A stretch of DNA of 64,000 bases from Heterotrichella gracilis (GCA_032358255.1 JAULBX010012985.1:36708-100707); one strand, 5' to 3'; shown: positions 38,920 to 50,899, numbered from the stretch's first letter. Translations and numbers: made by a program. Notes: generated by a model from the letters alone, not told the origin.

Positions 38920-41900
38920 ATGGCGAACCCCTTTCAGCTACGGCAACCCCTGCCAGACCACACATCACGAGCCACATGGTGGCCTGCCTTCCTCATCTCA
39001 GTGTTTGTGATGTATTGGAGCGTGCCCATCGCTGTGCTGTGCCTGCGGATCAGGATGTGGAACTGGAGCAAGCAACGGAACGATGCATATGAATGGTACG
39101 GTTGTGGATTATGCTGGGATCATCGTGTTTTTGTGCACGCCTGGGTCTAGGCAAGGGCAAGTACGAGGTTGCTGGTGTGTGCTGCAGGGGGAGGTTTCTG
39201 AAGGACTACTTCCGGATTCGGTTGTTTCAGGTCACCGAGAGGGGCATCTACAAAGGGGGCAAGTGCATCTACCTGGTGAGCCTCAACCCAGTTTGCTGGG
39301 TTCTTTCCAGCACGTCATAGCGTAGCCCACCACCATTGCACAGCGTGCGCAACTGAGTTCTGTCCTGGCAGTGGTAATTCCATCTCTGAGTGTGTGGACT
39401 GCCTCAAGCATATAGCGCTGGCAGCCCATCTGCCCCAAAGCACCAGATCACAGGGAAACGCCCTGAACTATTGTTGTCAACCACCCACAGGCCAACCACA
39501 GGTCCTGGACGGACTTCTTTTTGGACATCTACCTGACTGAAGGAAGGGCTATCATGCTGAGCAGGTATGGAAGTATAGCCTCAAGGGTTCTTGCCCAACA
39601 ATCACAGCTGCTAGGCAACACCCGTAGATGCCTTTGCCCACAGCGTACCCACGCTGTAACCGTTCTGGTGTGCAGGATGGCGCTGATCTTTGTCTTCCCC
39701 TTCGTATTAATTTCGGTGCTGGCGCTCAACTTTGTGGCCCTCTTCAGAAGAGACAAAGTCAGGGACTATGAGGTGAGTTGGGTCCCCATAGCTAGTACCA
39801 GTTGGTTGGTGACGTGCGCTCCAGTAGTGAACCCAACTAGCGGCCACCTGTGCAGAGGTTGTGCCGGCCAACCTTGCGTTGGCAGGCCTTGACGTATCAT
39901 AAGTTCCAACCAGTAAAATTTTAGGATCCCTGTTAACCATTAGCTCAGCCAATGTAGCCCTGGTGTCCCCACAAACCCGTGCCCTATCACCTGTCCATAC
40001 AGCATGCACTTTGATGCGCCTGCTATCCATGCTTTCCAGATGGCAGCTTCAGCCTGCTCTAGACTCTTCAATGACTATGCCCTTATGAATACCTGTGGTG
40101 CCGCTGTCTCGAAACACCTGTCGCACCCCCCCACACATGCATTCCCGCTCAACAGAAAAATTACCTATCGATCCCTGTACATGCAGTTGACAGGCACATC
40201 GGTCTGAAGTGCTCCCCTTTGTGCTAGCCCACCCATTAACAACGTCTGAATCTTCATGCTATTGCTGCAGGCATTTAACAGCTGGCTTGACAAAATCCTA
40301 GCTTCCACCACAGTCCCAGGCCTGGTTGTCTATCCCGAAGGTATGTTCTAGGCACCCAGCCCTTGCAACAGGGTTTCTTTCCTGTCTTTGGGCATGGCTG
40401 TGGTGTACCAGGGTTTAGGGTTTCAGTGCCACCCTTAAATGCAGTGACGGTCTCCAAAGCCCTACGTAATGTGATAGCACATGGCAACTTATAGGCACAT
40501 ACCTGTGTAGGGTCTAGGGTTTAGGTTGCCTGACAATAAAGCGCCCACAGAGCTCACAACTCCTTTAGGGTTTAGGGTTTCAGGGTTCCTGACAACGAGC
40601 CGCGCCCCTCAGGCCACCGAAGCACCAAGCCCAAATCGCTGCCCCTGAAGCGCGGCATGCTCAAGTACGCCTTCTCTCGCAAGCGCGTGTGCCAGATGGT
40701 CATCACCACAAACAAGGAGGCGGTGTTGTCGGAAAAGGCCATGACAATGCACTTCAAGCAGCGGCTAGCGGTGGGCTTCTCGGAGCCCATAGACCCCTCG
40801 GACTACCCCACCTTTGCGGAGTTCTTTGCGCACGTGGAGAAGACATGGGAGACGCTGTGGGCGAAGGTGTACGCGGCTGACACCACAGGCGAGTGCTGGG
40901 AAAGAGCAGGTGGAAAAGCAGTGTGCACAGGCGATGCATTGGCGTTGTGAAACCTGCATGCTCGTACTTGTAGCTGTATTTCAACCCAACAGACTCGCAC
41001 ATGCATTGTGTATTTAAGCTGGTCAGATGTCCATCATCATTATCTGTCAAGTTGCATTGACTTGCAGCACTGCAGGACTTGCAGGAGGTATCATTTTAAA
41101 GGAATTTGAATGGTTTAAAATCAATAAATATAATAAACAATAGTGCTCATTGTCCGACCAGTTGCATCATCTTCTGCAACTCAGGGAAGTGCAGGCCTCC
41201 CCCCTGTCCATCCCTGAGCGGTTTGATGGCAACCACAGCCAGTGGTCCAAGCTCATCCAGATCCCAAATATTATATGATCATATGAAGATATTGGTCTAA
41301 TACTATAAATAATGTTTATTGTCCGACCAGTTGCATTGTCCTGCAGGCCTCCCCCTGTTCAACCCTGAGCGGTTTGATGGCAATCACAGCAAGTGGTCTA
41401 AGCTCATCCAGATCCCCGTCATCATTATTTACAAATCGCATTGTCTTGCAGGCCTCCCCCTGTTCATCCCCGAGCGGTTTGATGGCAACCACAGCCAGTG
41501 GTCCAAGCTCATCCAAATCCCCATCATGAGCACCTCAGTGGCTCTGCTGCTCCTCACCCTCTACGGCATCCTGCGGACAGCGGCGTTCCTGGTTAGCCTG
41601 CTGCCGGATGGCCTGGCGGTATGATTTACGCATGGTTGCATTGCGCTGCGGGGGAAAGGTGTAGTTGTCAATAGTGGTCTGGGTCCAGCGTTAGGGTTTG
41701 GTTAGGGTCAGCGCTAAACTGTATTCATCCCATGAGGTACCATTGTCTGCCTGCCTGTTCACAGTGTGCCTCGCCCTCTAGTCCTTGGCGTTCCTGAGCA
41801 GCCTCCTGTTGGATGGTGAGCGTCAAGGTCTATGGCATGAACAACCAATTTCATCTTGATTGGTCTCCTGTGGTAGGAGTACAAAATTGTTGTTGTAATC

Positions 41901-42337
41901 CGAAATAATTATCGAGCATGATATAATCCAAACGTAGAGTTGGGAGCAGCGAGGTGACAGACTCTCAGTAAGCTTTTATGATGGCATTGCGGTGATGGCA
42001 TTGCGGGGGTCCTATATGAGTTTGGTGGACTCTGTGCACTGGCGGTGGAGTGGCCACGTGTGCGTTGTAAGTACTGAACTCTGCAGTTGCACTGCCTGGA
42101 CCTGGGTGGGAATGGAATGTTAACCTGCCTTGACCTGGGGTGCATGTCTTGACCTGCCTCCTTCACCCCCCGCAGGCGCTCTCGGTCACCTTTGTGCTTG
42201 CCTTCACGGTAATGTCCTTCCTGGAGTCAAACCTGGAGCCCAAGGCGCCCAAGCCAGCTGTGGGCATCGGTGCGCAGCCAGCGATGGATGGGGTGGATGG
42301 GGCATCATCGTCGGGGGCATCAGGCGCTGCAAATTGA
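38920..42337 (+). CDS. Lysophospholipid/1-acylglycerol-3-phosphate acyltransferase-like protein
   Basis: Eight exons join in frame: 38920..39095, 39188..39275, 39491..39564, 39676..39772, 40271..40340, 40613..40888, 41452..41618, 42176..42337 (369 aa). The LPLAT superfamily transfers fatty acyl groups from acyl-CoA to lysolipids. The catalytic NHRSWTD box (NHx4D) is at residues 90-96, and VYPEGHRST (166-173) matches motif III. Membrane segments are visible near 20-42, in exon 4 (LIFVFPFVLISVLALNFVALF) and in the C-terminal third (STSVALLLLTLYGIL, LSVTFVLAFTVMSFL). This agrees with an ER-type multi-pass AGPAT or a lysophospholipid acyltransferase of the plant LPAT4/5 or animal LCLAT1 style. 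Exon 6 ends either at a GC donor (gcgagt, after 40888) or 22 bases later at a GT donor; my length assumes the first. Three copies of the exon 7 start complicate the acceptor choice, but only the third continues as a full exon. Confidence 0.85.
41190..41424 (+). repeat. Two upstream copies of the AGPAT exon 7 start
   Basis: The stretches 41191-41267 and 41341-41424 repeat gcag|gcctccccctgt, the ccgagcggtttgatgg segment, and about 70 more bases of the exon at 41452. The intron text before the acceptor (attgtccgaccagttgcat) is repeated too. Both copies keep AG acceptors, and the first runs to a stop in frame after about 26 codons. Confidence 0.9.
41786..41820 (+). repeat. Downstream copy of the AGPAT exon 7 end
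   Basis: Decayed repeat of the segment encoding AAFLVSLLPDG, about 170 bases beyond the used donor, followed by gtgag. Confidence 0.6.
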
Positions 42338-44677
42338 GGGCGCGGCATCGCCGCGGGCGTGGTGGTGGTGGCACATGCAGCATGGCAGGGATTTACCCTT
42401 ACGGTGAGGTGGGTGTAGCAATGCGGCAGGGGTGGTTGCAGCAGGGGGGGAGGCAATGGGGCGCGCAAATGCCGCAGGCATGGCAATGGTATACGCAGCT
42501 GCCAGCAGGGGCTGATGGGGCGGCCGGGGGAAGCATCCTCAGGCACATTGAGCGGCGCGGAGTGAGGGCGGTAGTGGTAGGTGCAGCGAGGCGTTGCGGG
42601 TAGGCATGGTGCTGGTACGTGCAGCTTGACCACGCATGGCACTTGGGAGATTTGAGGCAGCGGGGGGCATGGGTGGGCAGCCGGTGGCATGGGTGGGCAG
42701 CAGGTGGATGGGGCAGCTGTGCCCCAGCGCCGCAGAGTGAGGGGAGGCAGCATAGGCGACGGCACAAGAGATGTCAGATTGCGGGGCATTGCGGGCAGAC
42801 TGGCAGATGTGGTATCACCGACCACAACCGGCTAGGGGTTGATGCAGTTGCTTTGACCAAAGCAGGCAGTGAGTGGGAAGCTGGACATAGGGTGTAGGGT
42901 GTAGGGTTTTCCATCCAGTGCAGCCTTGGAATGGGTATCACAGTGAAGCAGGCAGCATGTTTTGAAATGCGCTCAATTCCCCGCAATGATATTTCACAAG
43001 CCAGGGCTCAGTGAGGAGGCTGTTTAGGGTTAGGGTGTAGGGAGGCCATACTTCATTTATGGCAGGCAGTGCATGCATGCTTTGTCACAACACCAAAGCA
43101 TGCGCCCTGCTAGCAGATTGCTGTATTGAAGGAGGTGGGACACAAACGCATGTTTATGTGCTATCGACACCTGCTGGTGGCGTGTTTTCCGTGCTTCCAG
43201 GGCGTTGGTGCAGTTGGTGTGGTGCAGGGTCGTGGCCACAGTACCGATGTAGCCGTGGGTTAGGGTTCTAGGGTTCATGTGGTGTCCTGTGTCGCGTTCC
43301 TGACCATATGGTAGGGGTGGGTTGGTGCAGGGGGGCGCGTATTGTTGACATGGTGTAGGGGTTAGGGTTTAATAGTTGGGGTGCCTGTGGCAAGGAGAGC
43401 AGCAGGTTTCACCTGGCCCTGGACCAGCATCTTGCATCTCGTATTTCTGAGGACATCCTGGCGGGTTGGTTTCATTGTGGCCAGAGTTGTTGTGACACAG
43501 GGGACAGTTTGGTTACCAATTGAATTGTTTGTCTCAAATTGGCCCTTTTGGGCCAGCTCCATCTGTTTGCACTGAAGTTGTTACAGAGGGGGAGTGTGCA
43601 CCTGCAGTGCTGTTGTTGTAAACGCTTTCCAGTTCCGTTGGCCAAACCTTCTTACTGACTTTTAGCTTGCACCTTGCCTGGCGCATCGCAGGCAACTGGC
43701 CTAGCTTGAAACAGGGTTTCTACCCTAGGCATATTGATGGCAGCCCTTTGCCTAGGCATCATGATAGCAACCCTAGGCACCACGATGGTAGGATGCTCAG
43801 CGTTCAGCAGCAAATTGCCTACATTGACTCGTGTTTGCAAAGGATGGATACAGAAACATCACACCACTGTGGCTCACTGCCTGTGGTTCCAGAGCCATCG
43901 CTCATTGAGATAGTGGCACTTTGAACCGGCAGTCCCAGGGACGTCCTCGCTGGGCATAAACCCCAACTACATGACACAACGTACAGAACAGTCACACAGT
44001 ACCACTCTTTTTTTCCTTTGTTGCCCAGTGAAACGTTGTTGTTTGACTAGTGCGCAACGACCCACAACCCATTGGGCGCAGCAAAAACTGGCCACCACGC
44101 AAGGCCTTGTGCTTTACCGTTTCTTTGTGACCCAAGTGGGTGCGAAGGGGCGCAAGCTGTGCCTTCCACCAGGTGTTGGGGGCAATGGAGTGAAGGTACT
44201 GCCTTAAGGCACATACCACGAGTTAAAAGTGGAGCCGTTAGTGCCAAACTGTGACCTAGTGGGTAGAGCATGGCCCATACTAATCAATCGGGTTGTGTTT
44301 CCTGCACTTGCAAATGCCGGTGCACCATGAAACTTGCAAGTTTCCCAATCAAAAGTTCCAAGCAGCTGCTCTACTCTGGTGCAGTAAGCTAAGGGCGCAT
44401 TGCTCTACGATACGTCAGGAACAGACTGCCTGGGTTCTTCTGGTTGCACCAGATCTCAAAAGATTATCCTCATGCCCAGCGCCCAGTGATTAGGTAGGTG
44501 CTCTACCGTGGTATGAAGCCTCAAGCTCGCCTCCAAAAGTCATCACTTTTCCCCCTTTACTTTATGTTGTCCTCCGCACGGACCTTTTACATCTCCTTAC
44601 CGTGCCCTCCTCAGGTACTGTTTCAGCTGTGGCGGGTGGTATGGAAGGGATGTGATAGCAGCACGCACACCTTGGGA

Positions 44678-44710
<33 letters not shown>

Positions 44711-44734
44711 GGGGAGGCACCCACCCTCCCCACC
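42338..44734. other. Intergenic before the GT90 gene
   Basis: No gene is seen over 2.4 kb. Runs of ggcatgggtgggcag are tandemly repeated near 42665-42705. Telomere-like gtagggtgtagggt words lie at 42889-42908, 43021-43040 and 43255-43280. Degenerate repeats with ccctaggca lie near 43720-43790. Confidence 0.6.
44682..44708 (+). repeat. Run of 27 T
   Basis: A homopolymer of 27 thymines ends 26 bases before the GT90 ATG. It is either a length-variable tract in the 5' leader or promoter, or the relic poly(A) of a reverse-transcribed insert in minus orientation. No flanking target-site duplication was found by eye. Confidence 0.9.
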
Positions 44735-47700
44735 ATGCAGCCCCAAAGGGGAAGCACCACCGCCACCCACCATACCACCACGCGTCGCGCCACCCACCGC
44801 ACCACCAGCCACGCCCCCACCACTCAGACCAGCACAGGCATGCTCCTCCTTCTCTTGGCATGCGTCTCAATCCCTGTTGTGTCAGGCGATACCAGCATTG
44901 CACAAGCGCATGGCCAACACCCAATCAGCTCAGCCACACCCTCACCAGGGTTTGCAGCCAGCCACCAACCCTATGGGAAAACCCTAGCAGAAAACCCTAG
45001 CAGCCAGGCGCACATACTAGCCCAGCTGAGAGAGACCCTTAGCCAGTTACCGATACCCCAATCCCATGCACTGAATCAGCCTGACCAGCAGCCAGGGGGG
45101 GATACAAAAACATTACCCCAGCAGCCAGCGGGAGACACCAAAACCCTAGCCCAGCAGCCAGCACACGGCACACAAACCCTAGTCAGGCAGCCAGCGGGTG
45201 ACACAAAAGCCCTATCCCAGCAGCCGGAGGGTGACACAATAACCCTAACCCAGCAGCCAGCAAATGGCACGGAAACACTAGCCCACACCTCCTCCTTCAG
45301 CGAGGTTCAAACCCTCGCCAAGACCCTCCTCGCCCTGGCCAAAACCCTAAACCCTGCGCGGCGGCGCCCACCACTTGCAAACAGCCAGGAGGAGATGGTT
45401 TCCTCCCCACACGGCCCCACCCCCCATTCCTCCCCTTGCACCGCCAGGCTGGCGGGGCAGTTCCACCGTGCCCTCCTGCAGCAAGGGGCGGAAACCCTGC
45501 CAGGCGCAGAAACCCTCCAGGTGAGATTTACGGTGGTGTTTCATTCTTTTTATTGTACCATCTTGTTAACCATGACAGGTTGTTTACAAAACACAGCAAT
45601 TTTCAACTCGATGTTTAGACGCAAAAAGGATAGCGAACACAAACACGAATGCATGGCGACATTGCATCTTATGTCAAGAATTAAAATCATCAAATATATT
45701 GATGGGTTACCCAATTGGCGTTGTGATCAGCCTTTGACGCTCCATTCCTAGGCGCAGCTGGCTACCAACTTGGACTACCTTTCTGCCCTGATGAACAGCT
45801 TGGGTGCGGACCACAAGCCCATACCTCAGGAGGCCCTCCTAGGCTTACAGGTACCCCATTGGGTTGGTGTGGGGCATCATTGTTGTACCACAACGTACAA
45901 AATGCGTTCAGGTACCCGCAGTCTGTGGCATGCTTCCCACATCATATGCCGCTATGACTGGCGTATTAGGGTCCCCAATACGCCCGATATGCATCCGTCA
46001 TAACTACTTATTGGGTCATACCTTCTGATTGATTGTCCGCTTTTGTCACCGCAGGATGTGAACGCTCAGTGCGCCCAGTTTGTTCAAGGGATCAAACTCC
46101 AAATCGTTTTCAATTCGCGATGTAATGTTTTCCCTTCTCGTACATCGCAGGAGGTGAACGCCCAGCTGAGCAAACTCAGTGCGCAGGGCTTGTTCAAGGC
46201 CTTTGACTCCACCCGCTCACATGTGCAGCTGGTGCGGCGCGTGGGTGATGCATGCGTGAGAGTGCAAGACCCAGAGCTAAAGGTGAGGGCCGGGCAAGTT
46301 GTAAACATCAAAAATAAAGAAGTGAAAGCCTACGTGTATGAGAGATTCACTCTAACTTGTAGAAATATAAATAAAAATAATATGTACTATAAAATGTCCC
46401 GTTTCCAGGGGGATTTTATACTTCCACTGCCATTTTCCTCCCCTTCTTCCCCACTTCACACCCCCTGTTACCCTCGACCCTTGCAACATCCGCCCCCTGC
46501 ACTTTCCTTAATACCTCTCCCCCCTTAACACCCCAAGAAATGCGCGCTTTGGGCGTCCATTTAAGTACCGAGTGTTTCTCTCTATGTGTCCCCTTAACAC
46601 TTCCTTGGCTGCCCCCCTACCCCCCTCAGGAAATGCGCGCCCGCATGCACCGCGCATCAATGGACTGGGCGCGTGACCCCCCGTGCAATGGGGCCCAAAT
46701 CCCAAATGTGGTTGGGGAACCAGTGGACCTCATCCGGGATTCTCTGGACGCTGACCTGGCACCATACAGGTGACAACACCCCCTATTTGGAAGTCCATGT
46801 ATATTTTTTTGGTGTTAATATGTACATATGTATACTTCGTGTTCACATAGCACGAAAGTGCGGTAAGCGGCACGACTGGTTGGCCACCATCTGCCACACT
46901 GAGCCTTGGCTCTAGGACTGGGTGAGGCATACCCAGACATGCTAACCTGGCTTCATAGCTGGAAAGCAAACACTTACTTACTATGTTCACGTTGCTAAGT
47001 GGAAGCAGGGGGTTGATACTATAATCTAGACATTTCTGGTGGAATTCATATCCAACCTGGGGCTGCTGGCTACAAAAGTGTGCGTCGCATTTTGAATCCG
47101 ACGTTGGTTCCTACAGGGCCCGGGGGGGATTCACGGCTGCTGACGTGGACCAATTAGCAAAGCGCTTTCCCGAGGGTGACATCCAGGTGCTGGTAGAGAT
47201 CAAGGGGGGAGTGCTAAGGTGCGTTTGCAGGGGAGGAAGGGTGGCCACAACCCTAATATGGCCAAACCCTAAGCTCTAAGCCCTAAATCCTCCTAAGGCA
47301 AAGGCTCTGGCGGCATGTGAAAACCCTGGTGAAGGGTTAGTGTAGGATTTCCCCAGGGTGATGGCTGAACCTCAGACTTGCCCTGCTCCATGCAAAGTCC
47401 TGTCTAGATTCAAACCACCAGGCAAAATTCCTCAAAACCTGTCTACCCTTCAACCTGTAACGTCGAAGCATACTATGCAAGCTAATGCTTTCAAATACCC
47501 TAAACCCTAAACCCCCCTAGCGCAGGTTCCCCAGACGGAGCACACCCGAGCCGTGCGAGGGGTGCAACGTGCACCACTTTGCTACCCAGTGCTTGCCAAA
47601 ACCCTAAAGCCTCAAAACTAAACCCTAAACCCCCCTCGCGCAGGTTCCCACGGTGGGCCAACCCCGAGCAATGCGAGGGGTGCAACGTGCACCATCTTGC

Positions 47701-49051
47701 AACCCGGCGCTTTCCAAAACCCTAAACCTAAACCCTAAACCCTAAATCCCCCTTGCGTAGGTTCCCCCGGCGGTCCACCCCCGAGCAATGTGAGGGGTGC
47801 AACGTGCATGCGCGCGGCATCACCGATGCCCTGACCACAGCCCTGCGCACGGGGGAGATTAAAGTGAGGGACACCAGGTTCCTGCTGAATGTGCACGACT
47901 GGGGCAAATGCGACGACCTGGCTGACCCTTTCAACCCCTACTCGGGCTGCCCCGCGCCCCTGTTCAGCCTCATCAAGCGCAATGGGACTGGAGACCTGCT
48001 GGTGCCCCAGGTGGGTGGGTAGGGTTTTTATAATGTAGGGTGTGAGGGGATGGGGTTTGGGCTTCCAAACTCACTGCATTTGCGTGACATGGGTATTGAA
48101 AATGGACCCCATTGACCCCTACTCGGGCTGCCCCGCGCCCCTGTTGAGCCTCATCAAGCGCAATGGGACTGGAGACCTGCCGGTGCCCCAGGTGGGTGGG
48201 TAGGGTTTTGGAGGGTTTAGTGTGCGAGGGGATGGGGTTTGGCACCCAGAATCACTGCATTTGCATGACATGGGTTTTCAAGGTAGGGTTTTTATAATGT
48301 GAAGCGTGAGGGGTTTGGATTGGGGCCCCACATCACTGCGTTATTGAAATCAGCTCCTTGTGCACATGGGTTCTTAACCTAGCTGTGCCGCAGGTGTTAT
48401 CAACTCAATGCATGCATATGCTTTGACTTCCATTTCACATGCTGTTAACTCCTTTCTCACGACCCGCAGATGGCGCAGACCGAGGTGGACGCGCCCATGA
48501 ACCACCCATGGGAGCAGAAGCAAGAGACAGCCTTCTGGCGGGGGACCAAATTCTGTGCGGAGCACGCCCCCCACTACATCGGCGGCGAAATCGTGGAATG
48601 CTCCCGCATGGTCCTCCCCCTGGTGTCCCAATTCTTCCCCGAGCACCTCAACTGCAGCCTGGTGCGGCGATTCAACCTCCCCTCCTACATCACCAACGTG
48701 CCCCTTGCCGCGCACGCGCAGTACAAGTACCTGTTCGGTCTCGATGGCTTCACCGCTTCCTATCGGCTGTACAAGATCGCCATGACAAACTCGGTGATCC
48801 TCAAGCAGGAGTCGGGGTATATCGAGTATTTCTACCGCTCCTTTAAAAAGTGCGTGCATTACTACCCGGTGTATATTCGGTCGGAGATAGATGCTCTGCC
48901 CACCGTGCGGTACCTAAAGGCCAATGATGAGGTGGCCAAGAGGCTGGCGGCAAATTCGCAGCATTTCTCGGCCACCTATTTGACCCGGGCACAGCGGCTG
49001 AAGTTCTGGGAGGCGGCGCTGGAGGCCTATACTTCCCTCATGCGCGGGTGA
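44735..49051 (+). CDS. Family 90 glycosyltransferase (CAP10/POGLUT-like), type II membrane protein
   Basis: Seven exons join in frame: 44735..45520, 45752..45850, 46151..46282, 46630..46769, 47117..47218, 47761..48010, 48470..49051 (696 aa). GT90 enzymes transfer glucose or xylose to proteins (Rumi/POGLUT) or polysaccharides (fungal CAP10), in the ER/Golgi. The C-terminal exon has the family core: FWRGTKF (about 525-531), YKYLFGLDGFTASYRLYKI (588-606), the NSVILKQESGYIEYFY block, and the HYYPVYI segment. The N-terminus has a short basic/Thr-rich head and a hydrophobic MLLLLLACVSIPVVSG segment at residues 36-51, which gives either a type II anchor or, from the internal Met, a signal peptide. 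Residues about 115-195 are a tandem Gln/Pro/Thr/Leu linker with unusual telomere-like codon content. EQCEGCN plus LLNVHDWGKCDD lies in exon 6. Acceptor substrate unknown. Copies of exon ends occur in four introns and after the stop. Confidence 0.88.
45085..45275 (+). repeat. In-frame tandem linker repeats containing CCCTA words
   Basis: A unit of 36 to 39 bases encoding TKTLAQQPAGD-like residues recurs five times. Each unit contains aaaccctag, aagccctat or aaccctaac, so the repeated Thr-Leu or Ala-Leu pair is encoded by a telomere-like word. Confidence 0.85.
46051..46092 (+). repeat. Upstream copy of the GT90 exon 3 start
   Basis: The sequence gcag|gatgtgaacgctcag and the gtgcgcccagtttgttcaag segment repeat the exon at 46151, with one internal shortening. 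The acceptor is intact. Confidence 0.8.
47521..47697 (+). repeat. Two upstream copies of the GT90 exon 6 start
   Basis: Copies at 47521-47578 and 47639-47697 repeat gcag|gttccc through the cccgag and gaggggtgcaacgtgca segments of the exon at 47761, at about 118-base spacing. Each is preceded by aaaccctaaacccccct, so telomere-like text forms part of the repeated unit. Both copies have AG acceptors. Confidence 0.9.
48113..48210 (+). repeat. Downstream copy of the GT90 exon 6 donor end
   Basis: About 97 bases repeat the exon end (cctactcgggctgccccgcg to ggtgccccag|gtgggtggg) with only a few changes, 181 bases downstream. It is one of the least diverged copies in the window and keeps a perfect donor. 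Confidence 0.9.
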
Positions 49052-49128
49052 GTTGCGGTGTTTTTTTCACCCTCGGGAAAGAATGGCAGCCACTGCAATC
49101 ATGGGCATCGTGTTGATTGCATTTAATG

Positions 49129-49495
49129 GGGATTTTCCATGGAATGTTTCGGCCACATGTACAACCTGCCAGCAGTATTTTGGGGGGCAGCGCTGGAGGG
49201 CTACACTTTGTTAATGCGAGAGTGACATGCGGGAGTTTTCTGTTTAGAGTGTAGGGTTTAGGGTTATCACCGTGGGGGAGGATGGAGAGTTCATGCGGCG
49301 GTGCACTGACGGGCGGCAAAAGGGGAGGGGGCTGGTGAACCATCACGTTCAACGATTCAGGCATCTTGGTGATTAATTGCGGCATCCAATGAAATTTTCC
49401 ACTGCATTTTTCAGCCAGCTACTTGTCCTGCCAGCAGATTTCAAGCTTTGGGTTCCTCATGGAGGCCTCCACCTTGCTCATGTTCGCGTGAACTG
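49129..49495 (+). repeat. Two decayed copies of the GT90 terminal exon end
   Basis: The stretches 49129-49224 and about 49391-49492 resemble the last 95 bases of the coding exon (catttctcggccacctatt to ctccctcatgcgcg). They lie beyond the stop codon, in the 3' UTR or flank. Confidence 0.7.
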
Positions 49496-49670
49496 TAGCA
49501 CAGTAAATTATATTTTTTTTTTCATTAATGGGGATCCCTTCGAGGAGTGACTAATATGGTCAAAATAGTGGCTACCATGCTTGCAGTTGAATCAAATGGA
49601 GATTTCCACATCTGCAGACCTCAGCCATCATTGGTCTGACCCACCACGCCAGTAGCGGTTTCAGCAGTTC

Positions 49671-49835
49671 ACTCAAAAGTGCCTCTGAGGCACTTTTGAG
49701 TCAGGCTCTGAGTCAGGCTCTTGAGTCAGGCTCTGAGTCAGGCAGCGTTGGTGTCAGGCAGGAGTCAGGCAGTCTGGCAGCACTTTTGAGTCAGGCTCTG
49801 AGTCAGGCTCTTTCGGGAGGCAGCGTTGGTGTTTA
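49671..49835. repeat. Perfect hairpin followed by gagtcaggctct tandem repeats
   Basis: Arms actcaaaagtgcct and aggcacttttgagt (14 nt each, 3-nt loop, 49671-49701) form a perfect inverted repeat. Its right arm then recurs (cacttttgagtcaggctctgagtcaggctct) at about 49781-49811, with short gagtcaggc units between and after. The structure looks like a foldback amplified in tandem. Confidence 0.85.
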
Positions 49836-50894
49836 GCCCAAGGTGTACACTTCAACCTGCTTGCTGATGCTGTTTGTCTGAAGTTAGGCTGCATGCATAA
49901 TAATACACTGTAATACACGTGGCAAGCAATGTGGCACTTGTGAAATCTGTAGTCCCAGATCGGCTGTACACTGTAGGTGCAGCTGCTTGCATAGCAGCGT
50001 TGAAGAGCAGGGATGGTACATAAAATTGACATGCATTGTAGTAATATGATTAGGGCAATGATGGTGAAGCATAGGTTAATTGTATATGCCTTTTCTACGT
50101 AGTGTGTGCGATTGGTATCACTAGTGTAACTTCAAGCTACACTACTATCACAGCTAGCTATTAGTAGTACTTATAACTGGCCTAGCAGTTGGACAGCTAT
50201 ATCCGTAAATTCTGAAGCTGTCCGCTGATTTTGCCATATTACTCGCTGTAAAGATCCGAGGTTTGCAATGCAGGTTAGTGCGTCATATGTTCTGTTTATC
50301 TAATTGGATTTCGATTACAGCCGACGAGGTGTGGCAGCAGAAATTATTATCAACTATTATAGCCAATAGTAATTGGATTTGGTTGCCAAGTTGAAGACAG
50401 CGTACTGTGTAAATAGGTGAATATTCATAGACACTGTTAACCATGCATTACTTCATATGTCAATTTTTTATGGTGAGGCATAAATTTGTATAGATTGAAG
50501 GAAATGTTGTTACAGCAGGAGAACATATATTCAACAAGACAGCACCATTCCACTTTTTCAATTGTTATACGTGCTCATGTTCACATCACAATGTGTTTGA
50601 CAAGTAGAAATGTTATATCACACTCCAATATCGTCCTTTTCTTTCTAAATTGTAAAAATCAATAAAGTGTACAAATTTTTCAACAGGGTGTCAACTCATC
50701 ATCCTGTTGCGAACAGGCAGCATGCATTTAACACTGACAACATTGGTGTAAATTCATCAAGTACACATCTCATGTCATTGGAAGGGAAACCATTTCCTAG
50801 CATATCGAAAGCGCTGCAATGGCAGACAATATCTTCGACCAATACTTCACCAGCAAATTATCTTCACGCAATATTCTCCCTACTTGTGAAACAT

Positions 50895-50899
50895 TTACA
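50895..50899 (-). terminator. TGTAA polyadenylation-like signal for LHCSR
   Basis: On the minus strand this reads TGTAA about 50 bases after the LHCSR stop, which suits the green-algal signal. Confidence 0.4.

Noticed and set aside
44221-44300. tRNA-like stretch (gtgggtagagcatggccc)
   Set aside because: An A-box-like word is present, but no B box (GGTTCGA-type) and no acceptor stem could be found. The similar word near 14343 fails likewise.
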